This document shows, piece by piece, positions 6,181 through 14,176 of a stretch of 15,716 nt of DNA; position 1 is the first letter of the stretch, and each line of letters starts with the position of its first letter. Origin of the DNA: an uncultured Eubacteriales bacterium. GTDB taxonomy: Bacteria; Bacillota; Clostridia; Oscillospirales; Acutalibacteraceae. Under the pieces are notes generated by a model. It made no database searches. It was not told the DNA's origin and worked only from the letters and a program-made list of their open reading frames with translations. The DNA lies in the NCBI GenBank assembly GCA_910577755.1, contig CAJTNL010000024.1:1-15716 (forward strand). The letters run 5' to 3'. The position numbers and the translations under genes were made by a program.

Positions 6181-7002
6181 ATGGCGCATGAGGCACAAGA
6201 AAGATATTCAAAATTGGTTGACGCAAAATTACGTGATGTATTAGTCAAAAAAGATGGAGTTATTTTTAATAACAGATATGAAGGTAATCCGAAAGCGGGT
6301 TCCGTTAAAATACCTGTAAGAGATACAGAAGCTGCCGTAGCGGTTTATAACAAGAAGACAGGCACAGCCCTTACAGAGGGGACAACGGCATATATTACAG
6401 CGGTGATTGATAAAGATTATGCAGTAAATGAGGTTATTGACGGTTTCGATTCTGCGAGTGTGCCAGATAATTTAGCTGCTGATAGATTGGATAGCGCAGG
6501 GTATTCTTTAGCATTACAAATTGAATTGGATGCTACAGCAGAGCTGGAAAGCAGAGCGACAGCTTTTGGGGACACAGCAGCACTCGAAAAAACAACAGTG
6601 TATGAATCGTTGGTCGATGCAAGAACTAAATTATCTGAAATTAAAGTACCGAATGATGGTAAGCGTTGGGCTTTGGTTTCACCGTCGGTCTTTGCGCTGA
6701 TCTTAAAGTCGCCCGAATTTATTTCAGCATCAAATTTAGGCGATGAAGTGAAACAAAACGGCGCGCTTGGAAAAATTGCAGGCTTTTTAATTTTTGAAGA
6801 CAATACATTGTCTGACACTACAGAGTATATTGTAGGCCACCCTAACTGGTGTACTCGCGTAAGAGAGTGGGCGGTAGAACCACATGTACAAGACCTGAAT
6901 GGCTCTGGGACACATATCGGCGCATCCGCAATACAAGGCAGAAAGATATATACGCACAAAGTTACAAAACCTGCAACTGTGCTAATTAAGAAAAAGGCTT
7001 AA
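6181..7002 (+). CDS. Major capsid protein (HK97 fold expected)
   Basis: The shell protein; 273 residues from ATG 6181, behind a strong AGGAGGG site (6168-6174). It opens MAHEAQERYSKLVDAKLRDVL (N-arm helix), then KDGVIFNNRYEGNPKAGSVK and a beta-rich segment that would be the E-loop and P-domain. The long Ala-rich helix (about 100-125, DNLAADRLDSAGYSLALQIE) is the spine helix. The GKIAGFLIFEDNTL and EYIVGHPNWC segments resemble the A-domain of short capsid proteins from A118-like phages. There is no N-terminal delta domain to be cleaved, in keeping with a separate scaffold gene. Codon use is a little more GC-rich than in neighbours, as is common for the most expressed gene. Confidence 0.92.
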   Translation: MAHEAQERYSKLVDAKLRDVLVKKDGVIFNNRYEGNPKAGSVKIPVRDTEAAVAVYNKKTGTALTEGTTAYITAVIDKDYAVNEVIDGFDSASVPDNLAADRLDSAGYSLALQIELDATAELESRATAFGDTAALEKTTVYESLVDARTKLSEIKVPNDGKRWALVSPSVFALILKSPEFISASNLGDEVKQNGALGKIAGFLIFEDNTLSDTTEYIVGHPNWCTRVREWAVEPHVQDLNGSGTHIGASAIQGRKIYTHKVTKPATVLIKKKA

Positions 7003-7016
7003 TTGAGGTGATACAG

Positions 7017-7370
7017 ATGAGTTACATAACACCAGATGAATATGTTCAATTATCAGGACTTGATCCTCCTCATAATATTGAGGAATTGATCTTACAGGCA
7101 AGTGTCATGATAGATGCATTAACAATGCACAGAATCCATACTTTTACATCCCTTCCTGATTGGGTGCAGCAAAGAGTAAAATTTGCAACCGCAGAACAAG
7201 TTACATTCTTAGATCAAAATGGAGGCGTTGATGGGGATAGCTTAACTTCTGTCAGTCTGGGCAAATTCAGTTATTCAAAAGGCACAATGTATACGCGCCG
7301 ATATGCGTCTATGGTTGAGGATTATCTATTACCTACAGGTTTGTTATACAGGGGGATTGCAGTTATATGA
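7017..7370 (+). CDS. Head-tail adaptor (Gp6-like connector)
   Basis: A 117-residue protein that should bind under the portal ring as the first head-completion protein. It starts MSYITPDEYVQLSG, followed by an all-helical segment (EELILQASVMIDALT), then WVQQRVKFATAEQV and a YSKG...YTRRYASMVEDYLLPTGL tail. This is the four-helix pattern of HK97 gp6/SPP1 gp15-type adaptors. The ATG at 7017 follows TTGAGGTGA; a GTG three codons upstream lies within that site and is rejected. It follows the capsid gene directly and shares ATGA with the next gene. Confidence 0.82.
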   Translation: MSYITPDEYVQLSGLDPPHNIEELILQASVMIDALTMHRIHTFTSLPDWVQQRVKFATAEQVTFLDQNGGVDGDSLTSVSLGKFSYSKGTMYTRRYASMVEDYLLPTGLLYRGIAVI

Positions 7371-7696
7371 TGCCAATTCCTAAAAGATTGTTGATTCATA
7401 AAGTTTTACTAAAAGAACCAAACGAAATTGATGTGTGGCAAGATTCAACCTATACAGATATTCATTTATCCTTTGTAAGACTTGAGCCTTACGGTAAAGT
7501 TGTAATATTAAAAGACAATACGCAAAGACAGTTGACAAGTACAATGATATACGACTGTACGCATTCAAGACCGCAGGGGATTACATTTATGCCTCAACAA
7601 AAAATCGTCCATCGTAATACGGAATACACCATCGAGACAGTAGAGCATCTATATGATGACAGCAAATTGCATCATATTGAATTAGGTTTAGTCTAA
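7367..7696 (+). CDS. Putative head-closure (stopper) protein, Minor_capsid_1-like
   Basis: This 109-residue protein starts with two consecutive ATGs (7367 and 7370) that overlap the previous stop, so either codon could be used. It opens PIPKRLLIHKVLL and is otherwise beta-rich (HLSFVRLEPYGKVVILKD, QKIVHRNTEYTIETVEHLYD), ending in IELGLV. This matches the short 'putative minor capsid protein' family next to head-tail adaptors in A118-like phages. Its position suggests the stopper that closes the filled head. Translational coupling with its neighbours is strong. Confidence 0.8.
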   Translation: MMPIPKRLLIHKVLLKEPNEIDVWQDSTYTDIHLSFVRLEPYGKVVILKDNTQRQLTSTMIYDCTHSRPQGITFMPQQKIVHRNTEYTIETVEHLYDDSKLHHIELGLV

Positions 7697-8046
7697 TGAG
7701 TAAAGTTAAGATTATAATGGATCGGAACAGAATAAAAGCGCGGGTAAAAAATGCTTGGGAAGAAAGTATGCCGGAATTATCTATGCAAGTATTAAAAGAC
7801 TGTAATTATTATTGCCGTCAGGATCAGGGCGGATTAAAAAAATCAGCGAAAATACATAGCGACTATCAAAAGGGTCAGCTTGTTTGGTCTACGGAATATG
7901 CGCGAAAAGTGTATTTTACGGGAACGCCTGCGCGTGATATAAATCAAAACGCATCTTTAATGTGGTGCAAGGTGGCAAAAGACAGACACTTAGATGAGTG
8001 GGGAGAAATTGCACAGAAACTTTTTATAAAAGGAATGGGGAAATGA
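7696..8046 (+). CDS. Minor capsid/neck protein, Minor_capsid_2-like
   Basis: A 116-residue protein whose ATG shares its first A with the previous stop (TAATG). The C-terminal half holds a very recognisable block: VWSTEYARKVYFTGTP, then DINQNASLMWCKVAKDRH, found in the Minor_capsid_2 family of siphoviruses from low-GC Gram-positives. The N-terminal half is a basic helix followed by MQVLKDCNYYCRQDQGGLKKSA. It occupies the place of a HK97 gp10-like tail-completion protein and has a similar size. The gene overlaps the next by 4 bases. Confidence 0.82.
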   Translation: MSKVKIIMDRNRIKARVKNAWEESMPELSMQVLKDCNYYCRQDQGGLKKSAKIHSDYQKGQLVWSTEYARKVYFTGTPARDINQNASLMWCKVAKDRHLDEWGEIAQKLFIKGMGK

Positions 8047-8438
8047 GCGTATACAATGAGGTTTTAACTACGGTTATTTCTATGATCCAACAAATAGAAC
8101 CGTCTCAACAATTATTAATAGGTTCATTGCCTGTGGATGACAGCTTATCCATTGCTTACGCATCCGGTATACATGAAACAACGTTTCTGAATAAAAATAC
8201 AATTACTAATATGACTATGGTTTTAAATGGTAAAAATAGAGACCAGAAAAGAATTAGTGATATTTTAGGGAATATTCACAGGCAGATAACAAAATTAAAA
8301 CAGTATCCGCAAGAAAAATTATGGCAGATAACAAATATAGAAAGTTCTAACCTGCCTTGCTATTTGGACAGAGAAAGTAATGGGCAATGGCTATATGGGT
8401 CAGGACTTACAGTAACGATATATATTAGAGGTGATTGA
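8043..8438 (+). CDS. Minor capsid protein, Minor_capsid_3-like; probable tail terminator
   Basis: A 131-residue protein starting at ATG 8043 within the previous stop (ATGA). An open frame continues upstream to 7998 but lies within the preceding gene. It begins with a helix (MSVYNEVLTTVISMIQQIEP), then GSLPVDDSLSIAYASG, a helix (ILGNIHRQITKLKQ), and two closing strands (LWQITNIESSNLPCYLDRE, WLYGSGLTVTIYIRG). An alpha-beta layout of this length immediately before the tail tube gene is what tail terminators look like. The family name says 'capsid' for historical reasons. Confidence 0.75.
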   Translation: MSVYNEVLTTVISMIQQIEPSQQLLIGSLPVDDSLSIAYASGIHETTFLNKNTITNMTMVLNGKNRDQKRISDILGNIHRQITKLKQYPQEKLWQITNIESSNLPCYLDRESNGQWLYGSGLTVTIYIRGD

Positions 8439-8891
8439 ATGGGTAAGTTACTTACGATGTATGGCATAGAAGCTGAAATTTCAACAACAGGCGATGCCGA
8501 ACAAGCTACTTTTGCTGAATTGTCAGATGGAATTGATAATCTATCGGAGGCTTTAAATGAAGTGGTACAGCAGTATTTCTTTATGTCTGGACAAGGGTTT
8601 GCGACTAACGAGGTGACAGGTATGGCTCCGGCAGTTACGTTAACAGGTAGACGTATCATTGGCGATCCTGCACAAGACTATATTTTCAGCAAAAAATATG
8701 CGCTGGGAAGTGAAAGAAAAACTAAATTCAGACTGACTTTTCTAAATTCAGAGAATAAAAAAGAGATCCTAGAATGTGAAGTGACCATCTGTAATATGCA
8801 GGAATGGAGCGGCGCAACTACAGATCACAGCGCTATTTCATTTGAAATCAGATTTAATGGGAAACCAACGGTAAATACAGAATTAACCTAA
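8439..8891 (+). CDS. Major tail (tube) protein
   Basis: This 150-residue protein would stack as hexameric rings to form the non-contractile tail tube. It has a beta-rich core with AELSDGIDNLSEALNEVVQQ, then GFATNEVTGMAPAVTLTGRR and GDPAQDYIFSKKY, which is the characteristic loop-and-strand series of this family. It ends with SFEIRFNGKP, the closing strand. It starts at ATG 8439 directly after the previous stop, behind AGAGGTGA. It is followed by the chaperone and tape measure genes, the usual order for siphoviruses. Confidence 0.88.
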   Translation: MGKLLTMYGIEAEISTTGDAEQATFAELSDGIDNLSEALNEVVQQYFFMSGQGFATNEVTGMAPAVTLTGRRIIGDPAQDYIFSKKYALGSERKTKFRLTFLNSENKKEILECEVTICNMQEWSGATTDHSAISFEIRFNGKPTVNTELT

Positions 8892-8932
8892 ATTAGGATA
8901 AGATTTTCCACGGTTGAGCGAAGGAGGCAGAT

Positions 8933-9343
8933 ATGTACGTTATACAAAAGTGTAATAAATTTGAGGATACCATCCAACTACAGAATACAAATGGAGAAGT
9001 CGAACGGGAACTTCATATTGTAATCGATGATATGTTGCATTCTCTTAAAAAGTTTAGAGAGGCTAATTTGGAATTTGTAAAGGCACAGCGATTATTAAAA
9101 GAAAAACCAGAAGATACAGCCGTCATTGAAATGGTGGGTAGTGCGATCATTACAACATTTAACGGCTTATTTGGTCAGGATAATACAGAGAACATACTTT
9201 GTTTTTATGAAAATAACTACACGCAAATGCTTGTTGACTTTATGCCATATATAAACAATATCATGGTTCCCGCTATGCAGCGCGCGGCTAAATCTAAGAT
9301 GAAACGCTTAAAGAACCCCAAAAAATGGTCGTATGGAAAATAA
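8933..9343 (+). CDS. Tail assembly chaperone (gpG-like)
   Basis: A 136-residue protein from ATG 8933 behind a strong GAAGGAGG site. It has a beta-hairpin start (MYVIQKCNKFEDTIQLQ), then a long helix (DDMLHSLKKFREANLEFVKAQRL) and a helical remainder ending in a very basic tail (AAKSKMKRLKNPKKW). Position between the tail tube and Gp15/tape measure genes marks it as the chaperone that coats the tape measure protein during tail assembly. Its 3' end overlaps the Gp15 gene by 11 bases, and the overlap carries a CCCC-AAAAAA run that may be slippery. Confidence 0.78.
   Translation: MYVIQKCNKFEDTIQLQNTNGEVERELHIVIDDMLHSLKKFREANLEFVKAQRLLKEKPEDTAVIEMVGSAIITTFNGLFGQDNTENILCFYENNYTQMLVDFMPYINNIMVPAMQRAAKSKMKRLKNPKKWSYGK
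9316..9326 (+). other. Possible programmed frameshift site at the chaperone/Gp15 junction
   Basis: Four C and six A residues are read as AAC CCC AAA AAA TGG in the chaperone frame. A +1 (or -2) shift here would fuse the chaperone to the Gp15 frame: that frame is open from 9312 onward and the chaperone stops at 9341, so the run falls inside the only 30-base window where a shift could work. The Gp15 ATG has no ribosome binding site of its own. Confidence 0.4.
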
Positions 9344-9938
9344 ACTATGCGGAAAGCTCCCTTACAAAATAGAGCATCATGGCAAGCTTTATAAATTGCG
9401 GCCGTATTTTAATATTGTTTTACAGACATTGGAGGTTCAACAGCAGGATTGGCTGACAGAACAGGAAAAAATTGAGATTTCATTATCCAGACTGGTTGTA
9501 GGAAGATTGCCAAAAAAGATTGATGATAGAATCAATCTGTTATTAGCAATCTATCGTTTGCTTTTCGGAGACAGTGAAAATCATTCTTGGTTAAAGGTTT
9601 TTGATTTTGCGCAAGATGCCGACTATATTTATGCCGCATTCATGGAATGTTATAAAATTGATTTATATGAGCAACAAGGCAAGCTGCATTGGAATCAATT
9701 TATCAGTTTGTTTAGCGGGTTATCCGAGGAAACTCGCCTTATGAAAATTATTTCTATTAGGGCGAAACCAATTCCCAAAAGAACAAAGTACAATGCGGAA
9801 GAAATTAGCCAATTGCTGAAACTAAAACAACAATTTGCCTTAAAAGTTTCAGATGACGAACGTATGAGAACGTATGCAAATGGACTGAAAAAGATCGCTG
9901 CGATTTTAGGGAGTATGGCAAAAGATGAAAAAAATTAA
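9333..9938 (+). CDS. Gp15 family tail protein
   Basis: A 201-residue protein of the Bacteriophage Gp15 family named from Listeria phage A118. The signature lies in the centre: FDFAQDADYIYAAFMECYKI, then DLYEQQGKLHWNQFISLFSGLSEETRLMKIISIRA. The N-terminal third has YKLRPYFNIVLQTLEVQQ, the C-terminal third a helical LLKLKQQFAL segment. In siphoviruses it holds the place of the frameshifted second chaperone (gpGT). The start ATG 9333 has no Shine-Dalgarno sequence, so translation depends on coupling to the upstream chaperone or on a ribosomal frameshift. It overlaps the following small gene by 14 bases. Confidence 0.88.
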   Translation: MENKLCGKLPYKIEHHGKLYKLRPYFNIVLQTLEVQQQDWLTEQEKIEISLSRLVVGRLPKKIDDRINLLLAIYRLLFGDSENHSWLKVFDFAQDADYIYAAFMECYKIDLYEQQGKLHWNQFISLFSGLSEETRLMKIISIRAKPIPKRTKYNAEEISQLLKLKQQFALKVSDDERMRTYANGLKKIAAILGSMAKDEKN

Positions 9939-10053
9939 ATGCCCGTATTGTGGGTATGAAATACCTATATTTTACACAGATGTAGCACGATGCGCAGGTA
10001 TATGGGTGAAGTGTAAAGGAAACAATGCAAAAAAGAATTTGAAATTACGATAA
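9925..10053 (+). CDS. Com-like zinc-finger protein, apparently frameshifted near its C-terminus
   Basis: A 42-residue frame from ATG 9925 (AGGGAG at 9908-9913) to TAA 10051-10053. It reads KKIKCPYCGYEIPIFYTDVA, then RCAGIWVKCKG, matching the four-Cys pattern of Com-type zinc fingers (Com of phage Mu activates translation of mom). Relatives continue with a fourth-Cys segment of the form CKKEFEI. That exact segment is present, but in the -1 frame: TGC at 10026 opens CKKEFEITIKQVK, ending at TAG 10065-10067. A single missing base around 10021-10026 explains this. The product as read keeps only three of the expected metal-binding Cys positions (CPYC, then RC and KC, but not the last). It is either a decaying gene, a sequence error or a programmed -1 shift. 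Such a factor next to tail genes is unusual. Confidence 0.6.
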   Translation: MKKIKCPYCGYEIPIFYTDVARCAGIWVKCKGNNAKKNLKLR

Positions 10054-10090
10054 AACAAGTCAAGTAGTGTCTTAGCACCGATGACAACCC

Positions 10091-10101
10091 AAAGGAGGTG
10101 A
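10091..10101 (+). promoter_or_regulatory. Near-perfect ribosome binding site of the tape measure gene
   Basis: AAAGGAGGTGA is complementary to almost the whole anti-Shine-Dalgarno end of 16S rRNA. It lies 5 bases before TTG 10107 and contains GTG 10098, which excludes that codon as the start. A strong site paired with a weak start codon also occurs at terS. Confidence 0.7.
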
Positions 10102-10106
10102 GGCTA

Positions 10107-12194
10107 TTGGCAAAAAAAGGCGATGAACAAGTTATATTTGATATTTCCGGCGATTACACTAATTTGGACAAGTCTCTTGACGGTGCGACACAGACGATAG
10201 AAAAGAAGTCATCTACATGGGAAAGTAAATTATTGGGAGCGACAAAAGGCGTAGGAATTGCTGCGGCTGGTATGGTTAGTCTAGTGGGAGGAGCGGCCGC
10301 GGGCGTTGGCATTTCTGCTGTAAATAGCGCAGTCAGCATGGATCAGGCAATGAACCAGTTTATTGTGTCAACGGGTAAAGGGAAAGAAGCCACAGAAGAA
10401 TATCAGCAAGTACTGGAAAACATATATAAGGGCAATTATGGGGAAGATTTTGAGGACATTGCGCAGTCCATGGCGGCTGTAGATCAAATGATCGGAAATA
10501 TGGGCGGTGGTAGTGAGGGTTTAGAAATTGTCACAAAACAAGCTATAACGTTAAGAGACACATTTGGATACGAGGTAACAGAATCCGTTCGAGCCGCCGC
10601 CGCTATGATGAATCATTTTGGTATTGACGGCGATAAGGCAATGTCGTTAATTGCGGTGAGCGCGCAAAATGGGTTGGATTTTTCGGGAGAGTTGCTGGAT
10701 AGTATCAGTGAATACTCTGTGCAGTTTGCTAAAGTTGGACTAGATGCCGACGATATGTTTAAGATTATGCAGCAGGGCGCTGAAACCGGCGCATGGAATT
10801 TAGACAAAGTTGGAGACGCAATAAAGGAAATGTCAATACGTGTTATTGACGGTTCTGACACAACAAAGGCAGGTTTCGCTGCAATAGGATTAGATGCTGA
10901 TGAGATGGCGAAAAAATTTGCAGCAGGAGGAGAAAGTGCCAAAGGAGCATTTCAACAAACCATTACTGCTTTAGCCAAAATGAAGGATCCATTGACACAA
11001 AATATAGCAGGAGTAAACCTGTTTGGCACAATGTGGGAGGACTTAGGCCCCGATGTTGTAACGCAACTGGCAAATATTGAAGATGGTACCTATGCTACAG
11101 CCGATGCAATGGAAGAAATGCAAGGGATGAAGTATGACGATTTAGATTCCATGTTTAAGGGATTGCAGCGCAGCGTAGAATTACTGTTAATTCCGCTCGG
11201 GGAATCCTTAATCCCAATGCTAAGCAAAATTATAGATGCTATTATGCCGGTGTTGGAAAGCATCTTACCAATTATTACGGAAAACTTCAATCAGCTTTTA
11301 ACGCCATTATTGAGCATGATAGAGGAAATTATGCCAACTCTCATTGTGGCATGGGAGCAAATCATCCCACCTTTAATGGATTTGATAAATGCGATCCTGC
11401 CGGTTCTGATTGATTTGTTTAATACAATTGTCCCTGTGCTTTATGATCTATTATCAGCGATCTTACCTCCGTTAATAGAAGTATTTACGATGCTCATTGA
11501 TCCACTGATGCAATTGATCGATCAATTGCTGCCTCCTCTCATTGAATTATTTCGAGATATTTTGATGCCCGCAATTCAATTATTGATGCCTGTTATTAGT
11601 TTGTTGGCAAATATTTTTACATCTGTATTAGGCGGAGCGATCAATGCGGTTATGCCGATTGTAAAAGGCGTAATTGATGTATTTAGAGGAATTATAGACT
11701 TTATTACAGGAGTTTTTACTGGCAATTGGGAACAAGCGTGGAACGGGATTGTAAATGCCTTTAAAGCAATTATTAACTTAATCCCCGGTTTTTTTGAGGC
11801 GGTTATCAATTCTATTATAGGTGTGATTAACGGCATTACAGGCGGACTATCTAACATTTGGAGTTGGACTGGTTTACCGTCCATCCCTAAAATCTCAAAT
11901 GTTACGCTGCCACGATTTAAAGCGGGTATTGACTTTGTTCCAAATGATTTTTTCCCTGCATTTTTAGACGAGGGAGAACGTGTGCTTACCAGAGAAGAAA
12001 ACCGTAAATTTAATTCGCTGGGGGGATTGACAGGATTGGAACAAAATCTATCGGGATCATTTAGTCATGCGAAATTAAATCCAATACCTATTTACATAAC
12101 GGTAGAAAACCCGATTTCATTAGATGGTCGGGAAATTACAAGAAGTGTTACGAAGCACCAGTATGCAGATACGGCGGCTAGGAGGTATAAATGA
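10107..12194 (+). CDS. Tail tape measure protein
   Basis: At 695 residues, the protein that sets tail length. At the usual 1.5 angstrom per residue it would give a tail of about 100 nm. The start is TTG 10107 (MAKKGDEQVIFDISGDY). Residues 45-75 form a Gly/Ala-rich hydrophobic segment. Residues 75-360 are helical with the TMP-type blocks MDQAMNQFIVSTGKG, SMAAVDQMIGNMGGG and MNHFGIDGDKAMSLIAVSAQNG (the TP901-type core). Residues 375-495 form a run of 11-residue hydrophobic repeats, followed by further hydrophobic helices (about 510-590) likely to serve as the DNA-ejection channel. The C-terminus (FKAGIDFVPNDFFPAFLDEGERVLTREE) is the conserved tail-tip end seen in many TMPs. It shares ATGA with the next gene. 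Confidence 0.93.
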   Translation: MAKKGDEQVIFDISGDYTNLDKSLDGATQTIEKKSSTWESKLLGATKGVGIAAAGMVSLVGGAAAGVGISAVNSAVSMDQAMNQFIVSTGKGKEATEEYQQVLENIYKGNYGEDFEDIAQSMAAVDQMIGNMGGGSEGLEIVTKQAITLRDTFGYEVTESVRAAAAMMNHFGIDGDKAMSLIAVSAQNGLDFSGELLDSISEYSVQFAKVGLDADDMFKIMQQGAETGAWNLDKVGDAIKEMSIRVIDGSDTTKAGFAAIGLDADEMAKKFAAGGESAKGAFQQTITALAKMKDPLTQNIAGVNLFGTMWEDLGPDVVTQLANIEDGTYATADAMEEMQGMKYDDLDSMFKGLQRSVELLLIPLGESLIPMLSKIIDAIMPVLESILPIITENFNQLLTPLLSMIEEIMPTLIVAWEQIIPPLMDLINAILPVLIDLFNTIVPVLYDLLSAILPPLIEVFTMLIDPLMQLIDQLLPPLIELFRDILMPAIQLLMPVISLLANIFTSVLGGAINAVMPIVKGVIDVFRGIIDFITGVFTGNWEQAWNGIVNAFKAIINLIPGFFEAVINSIIGVINGITGGLSNIWSWTGLPSIPKISNVTLPRFKAGIDFVPNDFFPAFLDEGERVLTREENRKFNSLGGLTGLEQNLSGSFSHAKLNPIPIYITVENPISLDGREITRSVTKHQYADTAARRYK
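11229..11591 (+). repeat. Eleven tandem 11-residue (33-base) repeats in the tape measure protein
   Basis: Residues 375-495 divide exactly into eleven 11-residue units, for example ILPVLIDLFNT, IVPVLYDLLSA, ILPPLIEVFTM and LLPPLIELFRD. Proline usually falls at position 3 (sometimes 4), with large hydrophobic residues at positions 1, 2, 5, 6 and 8 and an acidic or polar residue at 7 and 10-11. The DNA copies have diverged, so the period is kept by selection on the protein. Confidence 0.75.
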
Positions 12195-14164
12195 TTCAAA
12201 TATATGTTAATCAGGCAGAACGCACTGATATAGAAATTGAAGAGGGGGGAACGTTGTCGCAAACAGAGGAGCATGTTACCTCGTCCAATATATCTGTTAA
12301 AATTCCAATTGAAACAGATAATTTAGCAACATATGATTATGTAGAGATATACAGCGATACAAATCTAATTTTTGCAGGAACCGTACTTAATTTAGAGCAG
12401 CGTGCTCTCAATACAGGTTACACTGACGTGGCGTATAGAATTTATAACCTTACTTTGGCATCGAATGCTGACTTAGTAGCAAATGTATTAGTTGATATGA
12501 ATTTTCCGTCAGGAGCGACTATTACGCAAATATTAATGGGGAATAAAAACGGAGACCCTTGGTATAATGCTGATATTCGGGAATTTAGGGGTGTAGTACA
12601 AGCTAGAATTATACCCGAAGATGTTACAATCGGCATCGTGGAACGATATGATTTGACAGTACTTGAAAAACCATCTTATTTATGGGGAGTATACTGTAAA
12701 GAAATATTAGATAATTTAGCTACGCTTACGGAATCATATTGGGAAATAACAAATGATAAAATTTTTAATTTTAGACGCAAAAACAGCGATACAGATGCAC
12801 CCATTACATTAAATACAAAAAGCAAAGTATTTGATCTAAAGCCTTCTGAGGATGCGCTTGCAACCTATTCCGCCGTGAGAGTTGTAGGGGGAGAAGGTGA
12901 AACAAAGCCTCGCAGTACGGCATATCCTAGCGCAATGTGGAGTTTAAACAAAGAGCAAACAATTTTGACTTGCTCGAAAAAATTAGCCGCTGTTACAGCT
13001 ATTACGGTATTTGTTGATAGAGGCGCATATGTCTTTGAGCCAGTAGGGTACAAGGGAATACATAATGATGATAATCGTTATTACGCGCTAATGAGCCATG
13101 GAGGTAATACGATCGAGTTAAAAAGTAAATATGCAGCGAAGGGTTATAAATTATATAATTATGATGGGGATGATTCTATTGGTACTGTGGCAGGCGTATC
13201 TTTTTTAACAACTATAACAGCGAGAACAGAGGATTTTAAAGCTATTAATGAAATTAAGCAAAAGCGCGGCGGTACAGGAATCATTGAACACGTGATTGAA
13301 GATAAATCTATTACCTCCTTTGAAGACGCTGCTTTAAATGCAAATGCCTTTTTAGATTTATATAGGAAATCAATAAAATGTGTTTCTTTTTCCACATTTG
13401 TTGACGGATGGGAAGTAGGGCAAAAATTACAAGCAGATATTCCGTATTATAAATTAAATGGAAATTATTTTGTATCATCTGTGAATATCAAATTTATAAA
13501 CGATCTTAATGGCAGATTATGCGCGCAAAAAGAGATTACAGCAACTACATCATTATATCGTGATCACTATAGAATGTTATTTTACACCCCGCATACATTG
13601 TCGTTTAATATTGGCGATAATAGCGGAAATATTCATGGAATTTCGATTACGAATACCATAACCATACAACAAACGGTAGTTATTACTCGTAGTAACGCTA
13701 CTAGGTGGGGAGAATTAGAGAATAGAACCTGGAATTTTTTTAAAGAAAAAACATTTAAAGATATATACCGATTTGAAATAGAGGTGATGCATGAAGTGGC
13801 AAATTATTTAACAGATAAATATAAAGAGTTATATACACAGGTTATGGATGGTACATTTGTCAATAACAAAGCGCCCTATAATAATCCTAGTTGTTTATCA
13901 CTTGTAGGGGGGCTGGTGCTGGAACCGAATACTCCTTATAAGCGGTATGAATGTGAATCGATTAGCCCAACTGTAGGTAATAAGTTTACCCTTACATACT
14001 TTATTTTAGAAAACGAGGCGCAACAAAAAATTACTGAGTTAGGAATAGAAAAATCGGCCGTAGAGGAAAGGCGGGTAAGAATTCCTGTTGATATTGACAA
14101 AAGTCCAGAAAATCCAAATGGAGAATATGCTTTAACAATATCTATTACAAATGAAATTAAATAA
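12191..14164 (+). CDS. Tail hub/baseplate protein (probable Tal-like tip protein)
   Basis: A 657-residue protein that starts within the tape measure stop (ATGA). Residues 1-100 form a beta-rich domain (SSNISVKIPIETDNL, YDYVEIYSDTNLIFAGTVLN) like the first barrels of gp27/gpD-type hubs. Residues about 165-225 have the hub pattern LWGVYCKEILDNLATLTESYW followed by FNFRRK. Residues 225-430 continue the beta domains, including YKLNGNYFVSSVNIKF. The last 200 residues are different: an IHGISITNTITIQQTVVI strand segment, a helical middle and a beta-rich end that may carry the fibre. I see no peptidase motif. There is no separate distal tail (Dit) gene between the tape measure gene and this one, so it may combine both roles. 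Confidence 0.72.
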   Translation: MIQIYVNQAERTDIEIEEGGTLSQTEEHVTSSNISVKIPIETDNLATYDYVEIYSDTNLIFAGTVLNLEQRALNTGYTDVAYRIYNLTLASNADLVANVLVDMNFPSGATITQILMGNKNGDPWYNADIREFRGVVQARIIPEDVTIGIVERYDLTVLEKPSYLWGVYCKEILDNLATLTESYWEITNDKIFNFRRKNSDTDAPITLNTKSKVFDLKPSEDALATYSAVRVVGGEGETKPRSTAYPSAMWSLNKEQTILTCSKKLAAVTAITVFVDRGAYVFEPVGYKGIHNDDNRYYALMSHGGNTIELKSKYAAKGYKLYNYDGDDSIGTVAGVSFLTTITARTEDFKAINEIKQKRGGTGIIEHVIEDKSITSFEDAALNANAFLDLYRKSIKCVSFSTFVDGWEVGQKLQADIPYYKLNGNYFVSSVNIKFINDLNGRLCAQKEITATTSLYRDHYRMLFYTPHTLSFNIGDNSGNIHGISITNTITIQQTVVITRSNATRWGELENRTWNFFKEKTFKDIYRFEIEVMHEVANYLTDKYKELYTQVMDGTFVNNKAPYNNPSCLSLVGGLVLEPNTPYKRYECESISPTVGNKFTLTYFILENEAQQKITELGIEKSAVEERRVRIPVDIDKSPENPNGEYALTISITNEIK

Positions 14165-14176
14165 GGAGTAAATATT

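Noticed and set aside
6417..6959. 180-codon open frame on the minus strand inside the major capsid gene
   Set aside because: It lies wholly within a well-supported, highly expressed gene, has no ribosome binding site, and its Ser/Ala-rich product mirrors the capsid codons.
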